Below, one piece after another: positions 5,413-9,322 of a DNA stretch of 9,322 nt. The notes beneath the pieces are model-generated. The model saw nothing but the letters and a program-made list of their open reading frames with translations. It had not been told where the DNA came from and did no database searches. The translations under genes were made by a program, and so were the position numbers. The stretch comes from an uncultured Porphyromonas sp. (GTDB taxonomy: Bacteria; Bacteroidota; Bacteroidia; Bacteroidales; Porphyromonadaceae): assembly GCA_900539765.1 (NCBI GenBank), contig UQDF01000069.1:1-9322 (forward strand), in the 5' to 3' direction. The stretch's first letter is position 1; the number at the start of each line of letters is the position of its first letter.

Positions 5413-6798
5413 ATGCAACAGACAGACCCCAAGAAGCTCTCCAACCGCTATTGCCCCGAAGGTATGAGCGTCGAAGCGTGGCAGATAGCGCTCCGCAAGC
5501 AGTTTGCCGAGCAAAACGACTTTACCGTCACCCACCTAGACAAGAATCGTATCTGGGGAGACTACATGGTGCAGAGTGGATCAAACCACTACCGTGTCGC
5601 CTTCCGAGGCGTACGGAGCGATCGCAACTACTGCGCCTGTCTAGACTTTCGCACCAGCGGGCTAGGCACTTGCAAGCATATCGAGGCGGTCACCAACTAC
5701 CTTTCGGAGGAGGTACCAGGCTATCCCTGGGGCTCCACGCCCTTCCAGCCCGACCGCACCTCTATTTTCATCAGTTACAAGGGGGGACGCACCATCGAGT
5801 GTAGCATAGGCAAGGGCAAAGAAGAGCTGTACGCTGACTGGCAGGCACGCTACTTCGAGGGCAACCAGCTTCCGCCAAAGCATTACCATCTCATCGACCA
5901 AATCACCCGAGAGGCCAAGGATCTCTCCAGTACCTTCCAGTGCTACGACGATGTCTACGAGATGATCCGTGGCTACCTACGTCTCAGCAATTGGCGTGAG
6001 CTAGTAATCAAAAAGATCCCCACGGGCGAACTGTCACAGCCTTACGTACAGGCTGAGAGTAGCCTCGAGATGCGACAGACACTCTACCAGCTCCTGTGGC
6101 AGAGCTACGGCATCATCCCAGTGCCTCACAGCGAGACCATCATCGAGCCTATGATAGCGATGATGCGCTTCGTCTCCGTTCACGAGCCAGGACGTATGCT
6201 CATCATCGTACATGACGAGGAGGAGCAGAGCCTATGGCACGAAATACTAGAGATGCGCGGTGTGACTGAGGGTGTCTCCGTGGCGCTCGCATCCGAGGTT
6301 ACTAAGCAAAATGCGAGCATCTCAGGAGCCTACAGCTTTGTCTATGTAGCTTGTGGCGAAAAGCTCAGCAAGTGGACCGATCCCGTCTCCATAGCGATCA
6401 AGCGACTCGTGATCAGCCACCTTTACATCTCAGTACCACATCTATCGCTCTTCACACCCCTGCAGTTCTCCTCCATAACGCAGCATATCGACCCCTATCT
6501 GCTGGGGCCGACTTACCTCTTCATAGAGGATGCCAAGCAGTTCTTCCCGATGACCGACCTGCCCGAGCGATTGCCTCAGCGGTTAGAAGGCTTGATCACC
6601 TTCCTGCCCGACGACCCCACCATACGCACCTACGAGCCACAGCAGCCGACCACACCGAGCGAAGAGCCTCCTGTGTACGACGATGAGGCACTCCCCCACC
6701 AGCTCCTGCAGGCGCTACGAGACGCTATAGCCGATCCCAAGCGACGCATACGCCTGCTCGAGACGCTAGACGCAATCCTCCAGGAAGAGCAAGAGTAA
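5413..6798 (+). CDS. SWIM zinc-finger protein with degenerate SNF2-like ATPase fold
   Basis: The 461-residue protein has a SWIM zinc finger at C74-x-C76-x10-C87-x-H89, in a context (FAEQNDFTVTHL, WGDYMV, LGTCKHIEAV) that I recall from the N-termini of Bacteroidales SNF2-type helicases of about 1000 residues. SWIM domains bind DNA or proteins. The rest follows the first RecA-like lobe of SNF2 ATPases, but the catalytic motifs are replaced. Where GLGKT is expected there is HSETII (239-244). Where the DEAQ/DEAH box is expected, YSFVYVACGEKLSKW (307-321) reads ACGE. Where TGTP is expected there is ISVPHL (339-344). The non-catalytic IDPYLLGP (359-366) is kept. The second lobe is absent; a Pro-rich linker (about 409-420) and a charged helix (430-460) end the protein. 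It starts 37 nt after uvrA and ends 1 nt before the helicase gene. No frame disruption is seen, so it is likely expressed. A non-catalytic repair accessory role is inferred. Confidence 0.8.
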   Translation: MQQTDPKKLSNRYCPEGMSVEAWQIALRKQFAEQNDFTVTHLDKNRIWGDYMVQSGSNHYRVAFRGVRSDRNYCACLDFRTSGLGTCKHIEAVTNYLSEEVPGYPWGSTPFQPDRTSIFISYKGGRTIECSIGKGKEELYADWQARYFEGNQLPPKHYHLIDQITREAKDLSSTFQCYDDVYEMIRGYLRLSNWRELVIKKIPTGELSQPYVQAESSLEMRQTLYQLLWQSYGIIPVPHSETIIEPMIAMMRFVSVHEPGRMLIIVHDEEEQSLWHEILEMRGVTEGVSVALASEVTKQNASISGAYSFVYVACGEKLSKWTDPVSIAIKRLVISHLYISVPHLSLFTPLQFSSITQHIDPYLLGPTYLFIEDAKQFFPMTDLPERLPQRLEGLITFLPDDPTIRTYEPQQPTTPSEEPPVYDDEALPHQLLQALRDAIADPKRRIRLLETLDAILQEEQE

Positions 6799-6799
6799 T

Positions 6800-9124
6800 A
6801 TGGTAGACCTCACTGCACTCAACGAAGCACAGCGAGCTGCCGTCGTCTATAACGAAGGGCCCGCCCTAGTCATCGCTGGGGCCGGATCAGGCAAGACCCG
6901 CGTCATCACCTACAAGCTGGCACACCTCGTAGACCAAGGGTGGAACCCCCAGCGACTCTACGCCCTCACCTTTACCAACAAAGCAGCCGGCGAGATGCGT
7001 TCGCGTGTCAGCGAGATGCTCAGTGAGAGCGTCGCTTATAGGCTACGCATGGGTACCTTTCATGCCATCTGTGGACGTATCCTGCGACGCTACGCCCCAC
7101 TGCTTGGCTACAGCCAGGATTACTCCATCTACGATACCAGTGACTCCAAGGCGCTCATACGCAACTGCATCAAGGAGCTAGACCTCAGCGACAAGAGCTA
7201 CACCCCGACGCGTGTCCTCAAGCGCATATCCGATGCGAAAAACATGCTCATCTCTCCGCAAGCCTACGCTGCCAATCGGGAGATACGCAAGTACGACACG
7301 ATGAATCACGAAGGCGAACTCTACAAGCTCTACAGTCTCTACACCCAGCGATGCAAGGAGAGTAACTCGATGGATTTTGACGACCTGCTCTTCCTCCTCA
7401 ACGTTCTCATACGCGACTTTCCCGAGGCGCACCAAGAGATCAAAGACGGCATAGACTTCCTCCTCATCGATGAGTATCAAGACACCAACACCGCGCAGTT
7501 TGAGTTAGCCCGTCACCTCGTCGCTGACCACAACCGCATCTTTGCCGTGGGCGACGATGCCCAGAGCATCTACTCCTTCCGAGGGGCGCGCATTGCCAAT
7601 ATCCTGAGCTTCAAGCAAGCCTTTGCCGGTGCCAAGCTCTTTAAGCTAGAGCAAAACTACCGCTCCACAGGCCATATCGTGAGCAGTGCCAATGCCCTCA
7701 TCGAGCACAACCAGCAGCGCATCCCCAAGGAGGTCTACACCGACCTCGGCGAGGGCGAGAAGCTACAGCTCTACCACTACACCTCGTCCGACGAGGAGGC
7801 AACACGACTCATCGACATCATCACGCAGCGACACGAGGAGGAGCAGATACCGCTCTCTGACCAGACCATCCTCTACCGCACGAACGCTCAGAGCCGTAAG
7901 TTCGAGGAGGTCCTTCTCTCAGAAGGCATCCCCTACGTCATCTACGGAGGTATGGCATTCTACGCGCGTGCCGAGATCAAAGATGCCATAGCTTACCTCC
8001 AGCTCATCATCAACCCGCACAACGAGCTGGCACTGCGCCGAGCCATCGCCTATCCACGCAAAGGCATTGGCGACAAAACCCTCGAGAAGGTAGCTCTCTA
8101 TGCGCAGCAACAAAGCCCGCAACTATCGCTCTACGACGCACTATGCGCCGCCATCGACAGTGCCGACCCCGTCGGTCTCAGCCGAGGCGTCCGCAACAAG
8201 ATAGCCTCCTTTGTCAACCTCATCGACTCGCTCGCTACCGCTTATCAGCACTACGCCAAGCTCGAGGAGTGGATCGCACATATACTCCGTGAGAGCGGCA
8301 TCGTCGCTGAGCTCACACGTGAAGACACCGTCGAGAGCCAGGCCAAGCTGGACAACCTCAAGGAGTTTGTCAGCAGTGCCTCCGAGTTTGAGGCTCGTTA
8401 CCGACAGGACCCGCTCAACCTCTTTGCCGAGGAGCCACTTGGCACCGAGATGCTCAGCGCCTTTGCCCAGCAGATCCCCCTCTTGACCAACCAAGATCAA
8501 GACAATGTCGAGCAGCAGAGCGGAGCCACCCCGCAGGATCGGATACAGCTCATGACCATCCACGCAGCCAAGGGACTAGAGTTCCCCTACGTCTACATCG
8601 CGGGTGTCGAGGAAAACCTCCTCCCCTCCTCACGTAGCCTCGACACGGCCGAGATGATCGAAGAGGAGCGCCGCCTCCTCTACGTAGGCATCACACGAGC
8701 CCAAAAGCTCTGCACCCTCAGCTATACCAGCATACGGACGCGCAACGGTAAGACCGAGCTCATGATCCCCAGCCGCTTCATCGCTGAGCTACCACGGGCG
8801 CACTACACCCTCCACGAGGAGGCAGCCCCCATCGGCACCAGCGTGCGTAGTTACGCCAACTGTTACCAGCCAACGACCAACAGCCAACGGCCAACAGCCA
8901 CCAGCACTGCCACAGCACAGCAGATGCTTGCGAAGAGTTCGCCCGTCAACGCCCTCGAGAGCATCGATGGCTACCACGTCGGTGACCGCGTGCGCCATCC
9001 ACGTCATGGCGATGGCAAGATAGAGCGCATCGAGAGCGCCATGGGCGGCAAACTCACCATCCTCTTCGACGACGGCAGAACCCGCGAAGTGCTCATCCGC
9101 TACACACATCTAGACCGTATATAG
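6800..9124 (+). CDS. pcrA: UvrD/PcrA-type superfamily 1 DNA helicase
   Basis: This is an ATP-driven 3'-5' DNA helicase acting in excision repair, replication restart and clearing of bound proteins. The 774 residues carry all SF1A motifs in order: Q motif LNEAQRAAV (7-15), Walker A AGAGSGKT (26-33), Ia LTFTNKAAGEM (56-66), II LLIDEYQDTN (221-230), III GDDAQSIYSFRGA (251-263), IV LEQNYRS (283-289), V TIHAAKGLEF (586-595) and VI YVGITRA (628-634). After a low-complexity Thr/Ser/Gln linker (about 680-720), residues 725-774 (VGDRVRHPRHGDGKIERI to the end) match the Tudor-like domain that binds RNA polymerase or partners in PcrA/UvrD. Length fits the family. Its ATG lies 1 nt after the upstream stop (TAATATG), so translation is probably coupled. 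Assignment as PcrA rather than UvrD or Rep rests on the DEYQDTN box and the C-terminal domain; the family call is firm and the symbol less so. Confidence 0.95.
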   Translation: MVDLTALNEAQRAAVVYNEGPALVIAGAGSGKTRVITYKLAHLVDQGWNPQRLYALTFTNKAAGEMRSRVSEMLSESVAYRLRMGTFHAICGRILRRYAPLLGYSQDYSIYDTSDSKALIRNCIKELDLSDKSYTPTRVLKRISDAKNMLISPQAYAANREIRKYDTMNHEGELYKLYSLYTQRCKESNSMDFDDLLFLLNVLIRDFPEAHQEIKDGIDFLLIDEYQDTNTAQFELARHLVADHNRIFAVGDDAQSIYSFRGARIANILSFKQAFAGAKLFKLEQNYRSTGHIVSSANALIEHNQQRIPKEVYTDLGEGEKLQLYHYTSSDEEATRLIDIITQRHEEEQIPLSDQTILYRTNAQSRKFEEVLLSEGIPYVIYGGMAFYARAEIKDAIAYLQLIINPHNELALRRAIAYPRKGIGDKTLEKVALYAQQQSPQLSLYDALCAAIDSADPVGLSRGVRNKIASFVNLIDSLATAYQHYAKLEEWIAHILRESGIVAELTREDTVESQAKLDNLKEFVSSASEFEARYRQDPLNLFAEEPLGTEMLSAFAQQIPLLTNQDQDNVEQQSGATPQDRIQLMTIHAAKGLEFPYVYIAGVEENLLPSSRSLDTAEMIEEERRLLYVGITRAQKLCTLSYTSIRTRNGKTELMIPSRFIAELPRAHYTLHEEAAPIGTSVRSYANCYQPTTNSQRPTATSTATAQQMLAKSSPVNALESIDGYHVGDRVRHPRHGDGKIERIESAMGGKLTILFDDGRTREVLIRYTHLDRI
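8870..8904 (+). repeat. Imperfect heptanucleotide repeat in the helicase linker
   Basis: Five 7-nt units follow one another: CCAACGA, CCAACAG, CCAACGG, CCAACAG and CCACCAG. They encode residues 691-702 of the linker before the Tudor-like domain. Seven is not a multiple of three, so gain or loss of one unit would shift the frame and remove that domain. Confidence 0.65.
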
Positions 9125-9322
9125 GTATAGCCTCTGATTATCCTAACCCAAGTTTCACGGGCGGAAGCGTTTGTGTTATGGACTTTGTGTCCTACAGATT
9201 TTGATTTTCCTGAAGGGGGGTCTTGACAACCCAATAAGCTCAAGCAATCAGCTACTGAGATCAATGCGACCTGCAGAGATATGGATCTGAAATGCAGAAG
9301 ATATTCAAGGAGTTTGAAATTA
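9125..9322. other. Right-edge flank with no assignable gene
   Basis: After the helicase stop I see no clear terminator, promoter or RNA gene. Short plus-strand frames open at ATG 9281 and ATG 9292 and run off the edge, and one minus-strand frame is open across the whole stretch. None has recognisable sequence. A direct repeat TTTGTGT (9170-9176, 9184-9190) and a 4-bp GGAC/GTCC inverted repeat (9180-9192) are present but weak. Confidence 0.4.

Noticed and set aside
9100..9322. Minus-strand open frame or plus-strand starts at 9281/9292 at the right edge
   Set aside because: The frames are short or cut by the edge, with no motif, promoter or codon signal strong enough to choose one.

Overview
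The window looks like chromosomal DNA of a Bacteroidota bacterium. The evidence is three Bacteroidetes-type -7 boxes (TAnnTTTG or one mismatch from it) at gene starts, no clear Shine-Dalgarno sequences, a PAS/LuxR regulator of the Bacteroidales type, a UvrA whose wording matches Bacteroidales proteins as I remember them, and a SWIM-SNF2-type protein typical of that order. The genus Porphyromonas is my best guess from moderate GC and protein style, but I could not test it.

Left part (1-1990). A minus-strand transcript carries a PAS-LuxR regulator and then, 29 nt downstream, a small unrecognised ORF that runs off the left edge and overlaps a cluster of strong inverted repeats. Divergent from the regulator is a small secreted, probable outer-membrane beta-barrel protein. 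The divergent intergenic region holds a perfect 12-bp inverted repeat whose two arms lie next to the predicted -33 regions of both promoters, so it is a candidate shared operator. The barrel gene ends in a terminator-like hairpin.

Middle (1993-2400). No convincing gene lies here. Instead there is a degenerate tandem array of about 13 units with a 20-23 nt period. Units begin with either a CACGTGG-like or a CTTCGGAGG-like core. The second half has a five-unit higher-order period of 108 nt. Its last units form a perfect 13-bp hairpin followed by a T-rich tract.

Right part (2401-9124). A co-directional cluster encodes UvrA (nucleotide excision repair damage sensor), a 461-residue SWIM zinc-finger protein that appears to be a catalytically dead SNF2-like ATPase, and a PcrA/UvrD-type superfamily 1 helicase. 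Gaps are 37 nt and 1 nt, so the last two genes are probably translationally coupled. UvrA finds damage, and UvrD-type helicases remove the excised oligonucleotide and clear stalled complexes; the SWIM protein between them may be a non-catalytic DNA-binding partner, which is inference. A six-codon in-frame mini-ORF ends directly against the uvrA start codon. The last 198 nt hold nothing I can call.
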